A stretch of DNA of 64,000 nt from assembly GCA_016867395.1 (NCBI GenBank), contig VGJS01000007.1:47474-111473 (forward strand), written 5' to 3'. Both the position numbers and the translations under genes were made by a program. Below are positions 13,925 through 22,909 of the stretch, piece by piece (position 1 is the stretch's first letter; each line of letters begins with the position of its first letter). The notes beneath the pieces were generated by a model. That model saw only the letters and a list, made by a program, of their open reading frames with translations, was not told the origin of the DNA and did not search any database. The DNA comes from Candidatus Handelsmanbacteria bacterium. GTDB lineage: Bacteria > Latescibacterota > UBA2968 > UBA8231.

Positions 13925-14879
13925 GTGCTGGCGACGGTGGCCCTGGCCACCATGCTGGCCCTGCTCAACTCGACGATGATCGCCGTGGCCCTGCCCCGGC
14001 TGATGGCGGAACTGGGGGCCGCCCTGGCCGCCAGTGGCTGGCTGGTCACCTCGTACCTGATCGCCCTGGCCTGTTTACAGCCGGTGGCCGGCAAGCTGGG
14101 CGACCGGTCGGCTGGCGGCCCCTGATCCTGGGCTGTTTGCTCTTCTTTCGACTACAGCAGGCCATCGCCGGGGCCATCGCCCTGCCCAACGGGGCGGCCC
14201 TGGTGCGCGAGGTGGTGCCGGCGGAGAGGCGGGGCGCCGGTTTTGGCATGGTGGGGGCGGCAATGGGCCTTGCCGCCACCGGCCCGCCCTTGGGGGGCCG
14301 GCTGGTGGAGGTGGCTGGCTGGCGGGCTCATTTTTGCGTCAACATGCTGCTCATCGTCCCGGCGTTGGTATTGGGGTTGCGGGTGTTGCCCGCTGGCCCC
14401 ACCCGATCCTCTGCCATGGGGTTTGATGTGGGGGGCGCCCTGCTGCTCCTGGCGGTGCTGGCCGGCCTGCTGAAGCACTGGTGCTAGTATGGTCCTCCGG
14501 TCCTGGTGCTGGGCGGGGTGTTGCTGCTGGTGGTGGTTGTTTTGCTGATCCGCCGCGAGCTGGGCCACCCGGACCCGGTGCTGCTGCCCCGCTTCTTTCT
14601 CGACCCCAGCTTTGCCCTGGCCAACGCCGCAGTTGCCCTAAGCAACTTGGCCATGTACTCGACCCTGCTGGCCGCCCTGCCGGGCTGGGGGTGGCCTTAG
14701 GGGTGTTCTCGACCAGCCGTTTCCTGGGCAGCATCGTCGGCTTCAGCCTGCTGCCCCTGCTCTGTCACCCCGGCAGCGGGGTGGCGGGTTTTGCCTCCGT
14801 GCTGTGGCTGGTGGTGGGAATCGCCTTCCTCTAAGTGGTGGCCAGCCTGGGGCTGCGGCCCTGGCCCAGCGCCGGGTAG
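13925..14879 (+). pseudogene. Decayed EmrB/QacA-type MFS drug transporter
   Basis: Pieces of a 14-segment MFS efflux pump in changing frames: ATVALATMLALLNSTMIAVA and SGWLVTSYLIALACLQPVAG, then a frame shift with loss of about 20 residues near 14110-14150. Next come QQAIAGAIALPNGAALVREV and AATGPPLGGRLVEVAGW, an in-frame TAG at 14485, DPVLLPRFFLDPSFALANAA, a stop at 14698, STSRFLGSIVGFSLLPLL, and an in-frame TAA at 14832. Total length is about 955 nt against ~1400 expected, so a large segment of the second half is missing. The putative original start is a GTG at 13925 with GAGAGG upstream. It adjoins the other pseudogene; the pair may once have formed an operon, perhaps for antibiotic resistance. 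Confidence 0.83.
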
Positions 14880-14881
14880 CT

Positions 14882-17605
14882 TCAGAGGGAGAGGTGTTCC
14901 CGCAGGCTGCGGCCGGTCCAGGAGTTCTCTGTCGCGGCGATCTCCTGTGGGGTTCCGCAGGCCATCAGCCTCCATCCCTCCTCTCCGGCCTCAGGTCCCA
15001 GGTCGAGCACGTAGTCGGCGGCCCAGATCAGGTCGAGGTGATGCTCAATCACCAGGGCAGTGTTGCCCTGGTCGACCAGCCGCTGCAAGAGTTCGAGCAG
15101 CAGGTGCACGTCCTTTAGGTGCAGGCCGGTGGTGGGCTCGTCGAGTACGTAGAGGGTGCGGCGGCGCGAGGGCCGGCTCAGTTCCGCGGCCAGGCGCACC
15201 CGCTGGGCCTCACCCCCCGAGAGGCTGGGGGCCGGCTGGCCCAGGGGCAGGTACCCCAGCCCCACCTGGTCGAGCACCTCGAGGCGGCGGACCAGGCTGG
15301 GAATGGCGGCGAAGCGCTCCCCGGCCTCGGCAACGCTCAATTCCAGGGTCTGGGCAATGTGCAGGTCGCGGTAGCGCACGTCGAGCACCTCGCCGCGGTA
15401 GCGACTGCCCCCGCAGGTCAGGCAGGCCCTGGCCAAATGGTCCCAGACCTCCTCCTGGGCCAGGCCGCTGCCCCGGCATTCGGGGCAGGCCCCCTCGGGG
15501 GCGTTGAAGCTGAAATAGGAGGGGGTGTATCCGCGCAGGCGGGCGGCGGGCAGTTCGGCAAAGAGCTGGCGCAGGTCTCCCATTAGCCCGGTGTAGGTGG
15601 CCGGGTTGGAGCGGGGGGTGCGGCCCAGGGGGCGCTGGTCCACCTCCACCAGGCGCTCCACCAGGTCCAGGCCCTCGCAGCCCCGATAGGGAAGGGGGAC
15701 CGGGGCGGGCTGCCCCAGGTGGCGTGCCACCAGGGGGCAGAGGGTGCGCAGGACCAGGCTGGTCTTGCCCGAGCCAGAGACCCCGGTGAGGCAGACCAGA
15801 TTGCCCAGGGGGAAGGCCACGTCGAGGTCCTTGAGGTTATGGCCCCTGGCCCCATACAGGCGCAGCCAGCCTCCCGGTCCGGCGGGGCGGCGCGGCCCGG
15901 CGGGCAGGTGGTCCTGGCCGCGAAGGAAGCGGCCGGTGGGGGTTGGGGCGGCGGCCACCTCGGCCGGGGAACCCTGGGCCAGCAGGCGGCCGCCGTGGAC
16001 GCCGGCCCCCGGTCCCAGGTCCACCAGGTGGTCGGCCCCGCGGATCAGCAGGGGGTCGTGCTCCACCACCACCACGGTGTTGCCCGCATCGCGCAGGGCC
16101 TGGAGGAAGCGCAGCAGGCGGCCCGCGTCGCGGGCGTGGAGCCCGGCGCTGGGCTCGTCGAGCACGTAGAGCACCTGGGTCAAGCCCGCTCCCAGGGCGG
16201 CGGCTAAGCGCAGGCGCTGGTACTCGCCGCTGGACAGGGTGTCGGCGCGGCGGTCCAGGGTCAGGTAGCCCAGGCCCAACTCCTCCAGGGCGGCCAGCCG
16301 GCGCAGGAGCTGGGAGACCAGGGCCTGGCCCGCCGGGGCCTGGGCCAGGGGGAAAGCCAGGCCGGAGATGACATCGGCGGCCCTGGCCGCGGTGCAGGCG
16401 GTCAGGTCGGCGAGGTTGTGCCCACCCACCTCCACGGCCAGGGCCTCGGGCACCAGCCGGCGGCCCTGGCAGGCGGGGCAGGAGGCTTCAGCCTGGTGGG
16501 CGGCGAACCAGTCGGGGGCCTTTTCCCGCAGGGCCGGGCCCTCCAGCCAGCGGCGCAGCCCCTTTGCCCCTTTGCCCGCCCCCTCCCACAGCAGGGCGCG
16601 CTGGGCCGGTTGCCAGGCGGCCAGGGGGACTTCGGGGTCGAGATGGTGGCGGTTGCAGAAGATCAGCAACTGGGTGCGCAGGGGGCCGGTCCACAGCGGA
16701 CCCAGCGCCTCGGCCAGGGAGGCGTGGTGCTGGCCCAGCACGGCGTCGGCATCCAGTTGCGGGGCCCGGCCCAATCCCCGGCACTCGGGGCAGGCCCCCT
16801 GGGGGCTGTTGAAGGAGAAGAGGGCGGCGCTGAGGGGGCGGAAGGGGGTTGCGCAGGCCGAGCAGGCGGGGCGCAGGGCAAAGCGGCCCTCGCCTCCCTC
16901 CCAAGCCAGGACGAGCTGGCCCTCGCCCACCTCCAGGGCCGCCTCCAGGGAACCTTGGAGCCGGCGCAGGGTCTCGGGCTTGACCACCAGCCGGTCCACG
17001 GCGATCTCGACCCAGGCGCCCGGCAGCAGGGCGGCCGGGTCGGCTTCCTCTAGGGACAGGAATTGCCCGTCCAGGCGTAGGCGCCGGTACCCGGTGCGGT
17101 CCACGGCGGCCAGGAACTCGGCGGGGCCGCCCGCGGCGGGCACCCGGCGGCGGGCCAGCACGGTGAGGGCGGTGCCGGGGGGCAGGCCGGCGCCGGTCTC
17201 GTATACCTCCTCGAAGCGCTGGCAGCGCACCGGGGCCCCGCAGGAGAGGCAGCGGGCCTGGCCCAGGTGGGCGTAGAGCAGGCGCAGGTAGTCGTGGAGG
17301 CCGGCCAGCACCGCGGCGGTGGTGCGGGGGTTTTGGGGGGCGCGGTCCTGGGCGATGGCCAGGGCAGGGGCCAGGCCCTCCAGGGAGCGGAAACGCGGGG
17401 GGCGCAGGGCCTGGGCCCGCTGCGGGTCGGCGGTGAGCAGGAAGCGGCGGCGGGCCTCGGCGTAGAGGGTGTCGAAGGCCAGGGAGGTCTTGCCCGAGCC
17501 AGAGACCCCGGTGAGGGCGACCAGCCGGTGGTGGGGTAGGTCCAGATCCAGGTCCTTGAGGTTGTGCTCGGCGGCGCCGCGCAGGCGGATGAGGCGGCCG
17601 GTCAT
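14882..17605 (-). CDS. uvrA: Excinuclease ABC subunit A (UvrA)
   Basis: DNA damage-recognition ATPase of nucleotide excision repair. 907 residues, slightly shorter than the usual ~940. Two ABC modules are complete: Walker A GVSGSGKTSLAFDTLYAEAR near residue 35 and GVSGSGKTSLV near residue 610, with zinc knuckles CSAC...CPEC, CPAC and CPEC...CLTC. The C-terminal signature is canonical (PSLSGGEAQRVRLA), but the N-terminal module reads TLSSGEYQRLRLA, where LSGGE is expected. A UvrB-contact segment appears present between the first knuckle and the next domain. It could be a second, divergent UvrA paralogue; no other UvrA is in the window. Confidence 0.9.
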   Translation of the reverse strand: MTGRLIRLRGAAEHNLKDLDLDLPHHRLVALTGVSGSGKTSLAFDTLYAEARRRFLLTADPQRAQALRPPRFRSLEGLAPALAIAQDRAPQNPRTTAAVLAGLHDYLRLLYAHLGQARCLSCGAPVRCQRFEEVYETGAGLPPGTALTVLARRRVPAAGGPAEFLAAVDRTGYRRLRLDGQFLSLEEADPAALLPGAWVEIAVDRLVVKPETLRRLQGSLEAALEVGEGQLVLAWEGGEGRFALRPACSACATPFRPLSAALFSFNSPQGACPECRGLGRAPQLDADAVLGQHHASLAEALGPLWTGPLRTQLLIFCNRHHLDPEVPLAAWQPAQRALLWEGAGKGAKGLRRWLEGPALREKAPDWFAAHQAEASCPACQGRRLVPEALAVEVGGHNLADLTACTAARAADVISGLAFPLAQAPAGQALVSQLLRRLAALEELGLGYLTLDRRADTLSSGEYQRLRLAAALGAGLTQVLYVLDEPSAGLHARDAGRLLRFLQALRDAGNTVVVVEHDPLLIRGADHLVDLGPGAGVHGGRLLAQGSPAEVAAAPTPTGRFLRGQDHLPAGPRRPAGPGGWLRLYGARGHNLKDLDVAFPLGNLVCLTGVSGSGKTSLVLRTLCPLVARHLGQPAPVPLPYRGCEGLDLVERLVEVDQRPLGRTPRSNPATYTGLMGDLRQLFAELPAARLRGYTPSYFSFNAPEGACPECRGSGLAQEEVWDHLARACLTCGGSRYRGEVLDVRYRDLHIAQTLELSVAEAGERFAAIPSLVRRLEVLDQVGLGYLPLGQPAPSLSGGEAQRVRLAAELSRPSRRRTLYVLDEPTTGLHLKDVHLLLELLQRLVDQGNTALVIEHHLDLIWAADYVLDLGPEAGEEGWRLMACGTPQEIAATENSWTGRSLREHLSL

Positions 17606-17616
17606 GGGCAGTGGGC

Positions 17617-17645
17617 TTGACAGCGGGGAGGGTCCTCAGTAGCTA
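17617..17645 (+). promoter_or_regulatory. Predicted promoter of the diheme cytochrome gene
   Basis: TTGACA (17617-17622, perfect -35), 17-nt spacer, TAGCTA (17640-17645). Start near 17652 leaves about 22 nt before the ATG at 17674. It lies in the short divergent gap next to the uvrA start. Confidence 0.6.
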
Positions 17646-17673
17646 TGAAGAAACGCCAAACCGGGACGAGACG

Positions 17674-18459
17674 ATGAAAGGGCAGATCCTGTACCTCGCG
17701 CTGACCCTGGCGCCCCTGGCGCTGGGGGCCCAGGAGGAGCCGGAGGTGATCACCGGCAAGGCCGACGCTGGCCGGCGGCTTTTCTACTCGGCGGCCCTGG
17801 GCACCAACGGCCTGTCCTGCGCCCATTGCCACGCCGACTTCGACGAAGGCGCCCAGGACGACGGGTTGATCCGCGCCGGCCATAGCCTCTACGGGGCGGC
17901 CAGCCGACCCAACTGGTGGGGCCGGGACCCGTCCAAGCCCGACCCCTATCCCAATATCGGGGCGGCGGCGGCGGTGTGCGTCGAACACTTCATGCGCCAG
18001 CCCGACCGGCTCAACGCCCAGCAACTGGTGGACCTGCGGGCGTACCTGCGCTTCATCAACCGCAAGCAGCAGCGCGAATCCCTGGTTCTCAGTTCCGGGG
18101 CCGACCGCACCGGCGAGTACCTGGGCTACGACGCGGGCAACCGCCTGCGCGGGCGGGAACTCTTCTACGCCACCTGCCACAGTTGCCATCCCAACGCCCG
18201 CTCCGGCATAGGCTCTGCCCTGCCCCTGGACCGCGAGCCGGCCTTCTACGCCCGCAAGGTGCGCGAAGGGGACGGCCTGGGGGCCCAGATCGGGGGCCTC
18301 GACCCCAACGCCTACAACCCGGCCAGCGGGCAGTTCATGCCTTTCTTCGCGGTGGACCGGCTCAGCAACGACCAGCTCAGCGATATCATCGCCTATATCC
18401 GCAGCATCCCGCCCCCCCCGCCCCCGGCCAAGGGCAAGGCGGCTCCTAAGAAGCGGTAG
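17674..18459 (+). CDS. Secreted diheme c-type cytochrome
   Basis: 261-residue exported protein with a signal peptide (cleavage likely after ALG, before AQEEPE) and two heme-attachment motifs, CAHCH near residue 50 and CHSCH near residue 169. The two halves each look like a cytochrome c fold, resembling diheme cytochromes c of the SoxA/TsdA or MauG-associated type, but no partner oxidase or dehydrogenase gene is adjacent, so the electron partner is unknown. The C-terminus is Pro/Lys-rich. The ATG at 17674 is chosen because the signal peptide begins there and the promoter lies just upstream. The gene ends 14 nt inside the convergent CDP-alcohol phosphotransferase gene. Confidence 0.82.
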   Translation: MKGQILYLALTLAPLALGAQEEPEVITGKADAGRRLFYSAALGTNGLSCAHCHADFDEGAQDDGLIRAGHSLYGAASRPNWWGRDPSKPDPYPNIGAAAAVCVEHFMRQPDRLNAQQLVDLRAYLRFINRKQQRESLVLSSGADRTGEYLGYDAGNRLRGRELFYATCHSCHPNARSGIGSALPLDREPAFYARKVREGDGLGAQIGGLDPNAYNPASGQFMPFFAVDRLSNDQLSDIIAYIRSIPPPPPPAKGKAAPKKR

Positions 18460-19678
18460 GGGCCAGCTCTGCCCAGGCCCAGCGGCCGGCGTGGAAAGCC
18501 AAGGTGCAGAGCATCCAGGCGGCCATGAGCACCAGGGCCAGGTGCGGCTCGCCCAGCAGGGCCCCGGCGCTCAGTTGCAGCAGGCTAACGTTGCGGCGGG
18601 CGGCCACCAGGTGGAAGGCCGCGTCGAGGGGGCGGTAGTCGAAGAGTTCGCGGCCCTGGCGTTTGGCGAAGGTGGCGCTGACTACCTTGTCCAGCACAAA
18701 GGCCCCCAGCAGGGCCCAGGTCGCCAGGGCCATCGGGGTGTCTGACAGCAATTCCCCTCCGCTACAGTGCCAGCCCAGGGCCAGGAACCACAGCCCCAAC
18801 CCAGGGGTGGCGCTCAGGTGCTCCAGCCGGCCCATCCCCTCGCTCAGGTGCAGGGTCAGGCGGGCCAGCTTGCCGTCCACTGAGTCGAGGATCACCCCCA
18901 GCCAGGCACACAGCGCCCCGACGCCCAACTCCCCCAGGGCAAAACAGGGGATTGCCGCCCAGATGGCCAGGATGGAGAGGCCGGTGAAGAGGTTGGGCGG
19001 CAGGGCGGTGCGGCTCAACTGTCGGGTGGTCCAGCGCACCAAATGGTAGTAGCCGTAGCGGGCGATGGCGTCGATGACCTCTTTGAAGGTGCGGTGGTAG
19101 AGCAGGTGGTCGAGGGCGCGCAATTCCTCCGGGCGGCGGACCCGCCGCAAGTAGGGGGGCATGGTGAGGCGCAGGGAGGGCACGTAGGGGTCCAGTTCGG
19201 CGGGGCGGCGCGGCTTTAGGCCGGCGGCAGCCAGGGCCCCGGCCAGGGATACCTCTTCGCCCCAGTGGCTGGCCAGGCCGCGGGCCTGCTGGGGGCTCAG
19301 GTAGGCCAGGGCCGCCTCGCCCTCGGCCAGGGCCGCCCCGGGTCCGGCTTTGACCAGGTGGCTGATCAGGCGGTCGTCGCCGACCAGGTCCCCCTGCAAG
19401 AGCAGCACGGGCTCGGCGGCCTGGGCCAGGGACTCGCTCAGGGCGGCCTGATCGGGGGCGGGCAGGACCTCCAACTGGAAGGGGTACAGACTTTCGAGGT
19501 CGCCGCGCAGGCGCAGCACCTCCTGCCGCGAGGCAGGGGAGACCCAGATCCGCGCCCTGGAGAAACCGCCCAGGGCGGCCTGCCGCAACTGGCGCTCCAC
19601 CAGGTTCATGCCCCACAGTCCCCAGCCCGAGGCCGGCTGCCGGGCGTCGATGTACACCGCGCCGCGATCCTTGGCCAT
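18446..19678 (-). CDS. CDP-alcohol phosphotransferase-family protein with degenerate active site
   Basis: 410 residues in two parts. Residues 1-180 look like a nucleotidyltransferase fold without the GxGxR loop (a pseudo-domain). Residues 180-410 form a multi-pass CDP-alcohol phosphotransferase domain. The first half of the active-site motif is intact (DSVDGKLAR), but the G-xxx-D-xxx-D part reads EGMGRLEHLSA, so both downstream aspartates needed for metal binding and catalysis are missing. It is therefore probably inactive or altered in function. The layout matches bifunctional inositol-phosphate cytidylyltransferase/DIPP synthases of thermophiles, but with a dead N-domain. The ATG overlaps the preceding nucleotidyltransferase stop by 1 nt. 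A longer reading frame to 20320 is a shadow of that gene. Confidence 0.8.
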   Translation of the reverse strand: MAKDRGAVYIDARQPASGWGLWGMNLVERQLRQAALGGFSRARIWVSPASRQEVLRLRGDLESLYPFQLEVLPAPDQAALSESLAQAAEPVLLLQGDLVGDDRLISHLVKAGPGAALAEGEAALAYLSPQQARGLASHWGEEVSLAGALAAAGLKPRRPAELDPYVPSLRLTMPPYLRRVRRPEELRALDHLLYHRTFKEVIDAIARYGYYHLVRWTTRQLSRTALPPNLFTGLSILAIWAAIPCFALGELGVGALCAWLGVILDSVDGKLARLTLHLSEGMGRLEHLSATPGLGLWFLALGWHCSGGELLSDTPMALATWALLGAFVLDKVVSATFAKRQGRELFDYRPLDAAFHLVAARRNVSLLQLSAGALLGEPHLALVLMAAWMLCTLAFHAGRWAWAELAPTAS

Positions 19679-20388
19679 CACGCCCCCCGCAGCCGGGGGA
19701 GCACCTGGCGGGAGACCCGCTCGTAGTCCTCCAGGGAATCGATCTCGCCCCAGGGCAGATCGCCCACCTCCACGGCCCAGAGTTCCTGCCGGGTGATGAG
19801 GGGGCCGTAGGCCGAGGTGGGGAAAACGTCGCGGCGCTGCTGCTGGACCAAGCGCCGCACCTCCTGCCCCACCTCCAGGGCCCCCTGGCGGTCGAACTTG
19901 ACCAACTGGGCGCTCTGGGCCTGGCTCTGCTCGGGGGCCAGTTGCTTGCTGATGGCCAGCACCCGCCCCTCCCTGTCGCTGGCCACGTTCATCTCGCCGG
20001 CCACCCGCTCCACCCGCCCGTCCACGGCCACAGCATTGGGGTGGGCCAGCAACCGCTGCAGCACCTCGGGGTGGAAGAGGATGTCGCAGTTGAAGAGGAA
20101 GGTATCGGCGTCCAGTTCGGCGGCGGCCAGGTACAGGGAGTAGATGCTGTTGGTGGTGAGGTAGTCGGGGTTGTCGATGTAGCGGGCGCTCTTGCCGCAG
20201 TGGGCGCGGACTTGCTGGGCCTCGTAGCCCAGCACCAGCACCACCTCCTTTGCCCCGGCCAGGGCCAGGGCCTCCAGTTGGTAGTCGATCAGGCTGCGGC
20301 CATTTACCTCTACCAGGCACTTGGGGCGGGCCTCGGTCAGGGGGGCCAGCCGGGTGCCTGCCCCGGCGGCCAGGATGATCGCTTTCAT
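19678..20388 (-). CDS. Nucleotidyltransferase (sugar/polyol-phosphate type), leftward set
   Basis: 236-residue NTP transferase with the full N-terminal nucleotide-binding signature (IILAAGAGTRLAPLTEARPK) and the metal-binding aspartate in LFNCDILFHPEV. It probably makes an NDP- or CDP-activated polyol or amino-alcohol phosphate for the adjacent CDP-alcohol phosphotransferase; the nucleotide and alcohol cannot be read from sequence. It is a paralogue of the gene at 22139-22909 (shared endings near EVGDLPW). Start overlaps the flippase stop by 4 nt and its stop overlaps the next start by 1 nt, so the three genes form one coupled operon. Confidence 0.85.
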   Translation of the reverse strand: MKAIILAAGAGTRLAPLTEARPKCLVEVNGRSLIDYQLEALALAGAKEVVLVLGYEAQQVRAHCGKSARYIDNPDYLTTNSIYSLYLAAAELDADTFLFNCDILFHPEVLQRLLAHPNAVAVDGRVERVAGEMNVASDREGRVLAISKQLAPEQSQAQSAQLVKFDRQGALEVGQEVRRLVQQQRRDVFPTSAYGPLITRQELWAVEVGDLPWGEIDSLEDYERVSRQVLPRLRGA

Positions 20389-21971
20389 GGTTTCACCTCG
20401 AGCCTGCCGAACAGGCGGTTGAAGGGGGCTTTGGCCCGCTGCAGCATCAGCCGATCCTCGGGGCTGAGGCCCAGAGCGACCAGGGCCGCGCCGTACACGG
20501 CGAGGAAGGCCCCCAGCGTCAAGGCCAGCGACCAGGCGGCCCCGGTGGGGGCGACCTCGCGACACAGCCAGCCGGCCAGGGTGCCGGCAAGGGCGGCCAG
20601 CAGTGGTTTGAGCTGGCTCCGGCTGAAGGGCAGGATGTGGTGGATCAGGTAGAGCTGGACCAGGCGTAGGGCCCCGGCGGCCAGGGCGGAGAGGGCGGCG
20701 GCCCAGGCCGCCCCGGCCATGCCCAGGGCGGGGATCAGCCAGAGGTTGAGCAGGGCATTGAGGGCCAGCCACAGGCAGTTGTTGAACATGTTGAGGTAGG
20801 GGCGGCCGGCCATGGTCAGCACCGGGTCCACCATGGTAAAGAGGCCCTGGGCCATCATGGCGATACACAGGACCCCCATAGCCTCGAGGCCGGCGTGGAG
20901 ATAAGCGGCTTGGCCCTGCCCCAGCACCTGCAGCAGCGCGTCGCCGGCCAGGAGGATGGCGGCGCACATGGGCAAGTTGATGGTGAGAATCCAGCCGGAG
21001 ATGGCGGCGAAGCGGTGGCCCAGGGCGTGGTGCTGGTCACGGGCCGACAACTCGCTGGCGATAGGGCTGAAGATGGGGTCCAGGGACTGGGGCGCCTTGA
21101 GCATGGCCCCGGCGATGTTGCGGGCCAGGGCGTAGATCCCCACCTGGGCCATGACCTCCTTGGGGCTGCCCGCCAGCAGCCAGCTCAGCATCAGCACGTC
21201 GAGGTTGCTCAGCACCCCGTAAATGGTGTCGGTGGCCGTCACCGGCAGGGAGAAGCGGCCCATGGAGCCCCAGGGCAGGGTCTGCCGCAGCCGGCCCAGG
21301 CAGCCCCGTAGGGAGTAGAAATGGCCGAAGTAATGTACCGCCAACAGGCAACTGCCCACCGCCATCACCAGGTTGGCCCAGGCCAGGCCATCCAGGCCCC
21401 AGCCGGCCAGGCCGGTGACGACGCTGCCTGCCAGCAGCAGCAGGGGGCCAGCGATGGACATCACGTACACGTCGTAGCGCATGATGCGCAGGGCCCGGGT
21501 GGCGGCCACAAAGATCCAGGCCCAGGTCAAGAAGGGGGTGGCCAGGGCCATGAGGCGCACCGCCCCGGCGATGGGCACCTCGTAGAAGGCGGCGATGCGC
21601 TCGGCCGCCAGCCAGGCCCCCAAGAGCACCGCGCCGCTGGCGAGGGTGCCCAGCCGCAGGGCGGCGGCCAGGACCCGCTCGACCTGGTCCTGGTCGCCGG
21701 CGGTGCGGGCGGCCACGGCAAACCGCACCACCGTTACCTGCAGGCCAAAGCGACCCAGGCGCTGGATGAGAGAGGCGATGCTCCAGGCCGTGTCAAAGAG
21801 GCCCTTGACCTCCAGGCCGCAGAGCAGGGCCACTACCCACATGAAGGCGGCGCGGGAGAGTCGGCCCAGTTTGCCGACCAAATTGACCAGGCCGCCGCTG
21901 GCCAGGTCCTTGAGGTCCTGCTCGGCGGCGGCCTGGGGGGCCTGGGGCGGGGCGTTGAGGGTCTGGGTCAC
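20385..21971 (-). CDS. Polysaccharide/lipid flippase (Wzx/MATE-like membrane protein)
   Basis: Multi-pass inner-membrane protein (12-14 hydrophobic segments) of the polysaccharide-export (Wzx, MurJ, MATE) superfamily. Such proteins flip lipid-linked precursors to the periplasmic face. It begins the leftward operon, ahead of the nucleotidyltransferase and CDP-alcohol phosphotransferase. The start is uncertain: the GTG at 21971 gives 528 residues and begins close to conserved sequence, while an ATG at 22067 adds 32 Pro/Arg-rich residues but lies inside the divergent promoter. Neither has a good ribosome site. Cargo unknown. Confidence 0.8.
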   Translation of the reverse strand: MTQTLNAPPQAPQAAAEQDLKDLASGGLVNLVGKLGRLSRAAFMWVVALLCGLEVKGLFDTAWSIASLIQRLGRFGLQVTVVRFAVAARTAGDQDQVERVLAAALRLGTLASGAVLLGAWLAAERIAAFYEVPIAGAVRLMALATPFLTWAWIFVAATRALRIMRYDVYVMSIAGPLLLLAGSVVTGLAGWGLDGLAWANLVMAVGSCLLAVHYFGHFYSLRGCLGRLRQTLPWGSMGRFSLPVTATDTIYGVLSNLDVLMLSWLLAGSPKEVMAQVGIYALARNIAGAMLKAPQSLDPIFSPIASELSARDQHHALGHRFAAISGWILTINLPMCAAILLAGDALLQVLGQGQAAYLHAGLEAMGVLCIAMMAQGLFTMVDPVLTMAGRPYLNMFNNCLWLALNALLNLWLIPALGMAGAAWAAALSALAAGALRLVQLYLIHHILPFSRSQLKPLLAALAGTLAGWLCREVAPTGAAWSLALTLGAFLAVYGAALVALGLSPEDRLMLQRAKAPFNRLFGRLEVKP

Positions 21972-22066
21972 GTCCGGGTCTTCGGGAGTGCGGGTGGGCG
22001 CGGGAGGGGCTGAGGAAATATAAGTTCTCCTGGGGGAATTATCGAGCCTCCTTCCCCCCGATCTCA

Positions 22067-22095
22067 TTGACGGTGTGTAAAATAGTGCCTACCTT
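22067..22095 (+). promoter_or_regulatory. Predicted promoter of the rightward lipid operon
   Basis: TTGACG (22067-22072), 17-nt spacer, TACCTT (22090-22095). It follows the TTGAC...TANCTT pattern seen at recA (TATCTT), the isomerase (TAACTT) and the DUF2953 gene (TAGCTT). A start near 22102 gives a leader of about 37 nt before the ATG at 22139. Confidence 0.55.
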
Positions 22096-22138
22096 TTTTA
22101 TCGCCTGTCCCCACGCTGGTCTCCCGCGCCCTAATGTG

Positions 22139-22909
22139 ATGAAAGCGATAGTCCTGGCGGCTGGTCAGGGCCGCAGATTGTGGCCTTTCACTGCGCTTCA
22201 ACCGAAATGCCTCTTGCCCGTGGGCGGTCGTTCTATTCTCGAGCGGCAGCTTGTTATTCTGGAGGCCGCCGGCATCCGGGAGGTGGTCCTGGTCTGCGGC
22301 TTTGGCGGCGGTCAGGTCCGCGAGGCCCTGCGGGCCCGCAAGGGGGCGCTCAGGGTGAAATTCAGCCACAACCCCTTTTACGGCCACGCCGACAATCTGG
22401 TCTCGCTGTGGATGGTGCGCGGTGAACTGGAAGAGGAGTTCTTGCTGCTTAACGGCGACAACGTCTTTCATCCCCAGATCCTCCTACGCCTTCTGGCGGC
22501 CCCGGAGCCCTGTTGCCTCGGGGTGCGGCGCAAGCAGGTGTACGACCAGGACGACATGAAGATACAGCTCGAAGGCGGCCGGGTCCGCGCCATCGGCAAA
22601 CACCTGCCCTGCGCCCAGGCCGAGTCCCTGGGCATCATGCGCTTCGCCGGCCCTGGCTGCCAGCGCCTGGGGGAAGCCCTCGACGAGTTGGTGGGGACCG
22701 AGGGGACTGCCTCGCTCTTGCGCTACGTGGCCGCGGTGCAGCGCCTCATCGACGGGGGGCATCCGGTTGCCGCCTGCGAGGTGGGCGACCTGCCCTGGGC
22801 CGACGTGGACACCCCCGAGGATCTGCACTGGGTTCGCCGGCACTGCTACCTCTTTCAGGGGGGCGCCCCGGCGCAGCGCCGGCTCCAGGACGTGGGGGTG
22901 GGCGCATGA
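22139..22909 (+). CDS. Nucleotidyltransferase (polyol-phosphate cytidylyltransferase-like), rightward set
   Basis: 256-residue NTP transferase. Signature IVLAAGQGRRLWPFTALQPK at the N-terminus and a metal-binding aspartate in LLNGDNVFHPQI. By context it should activate an alcohol phosphate (for example inositol-, glycerol- or amino-alcohol phosphate) to the CDP form used by the next protein. The ATG at 22139 is chosen because the conserved core starts there; no clear ribosome site precedes it. Its TGA overlaps the next ATG by 4 nt. First gene of an operon running to 30453. Confidence 0.85.
   Translation: MKAIVLAAGQGRRLWPFTALQPKCLLPVGGRSILERQLVILEAAGIREVVLVCGFGGGQVREALRARKGALRVKFSHNPFYGHADNLVSLWMVRGELEEEFLLLNGDNVFHPQILLRLLAAPEPCCLGVRRKQVYDQDDMKIQLEGGRVRAIGKHLPCAQAESLGIMRFAGPGCQRLGEALDELVGTEGTASLLRYVAAVQRLIDGGHPVAACEVGDLPWADVDTPEDLHWVRRHCYLFQGGAPAQRRLQDVGVGA

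Noticed and set aside
18446..20320. A 624-codon open frame extending the leftward CDP-alcohol phosphotransferase upstream
   Set aside because: The extra N-terminal part reads the nucleotidyltransferase gene in another frame; the real ATG at 19678 overlaps that gene's stop.
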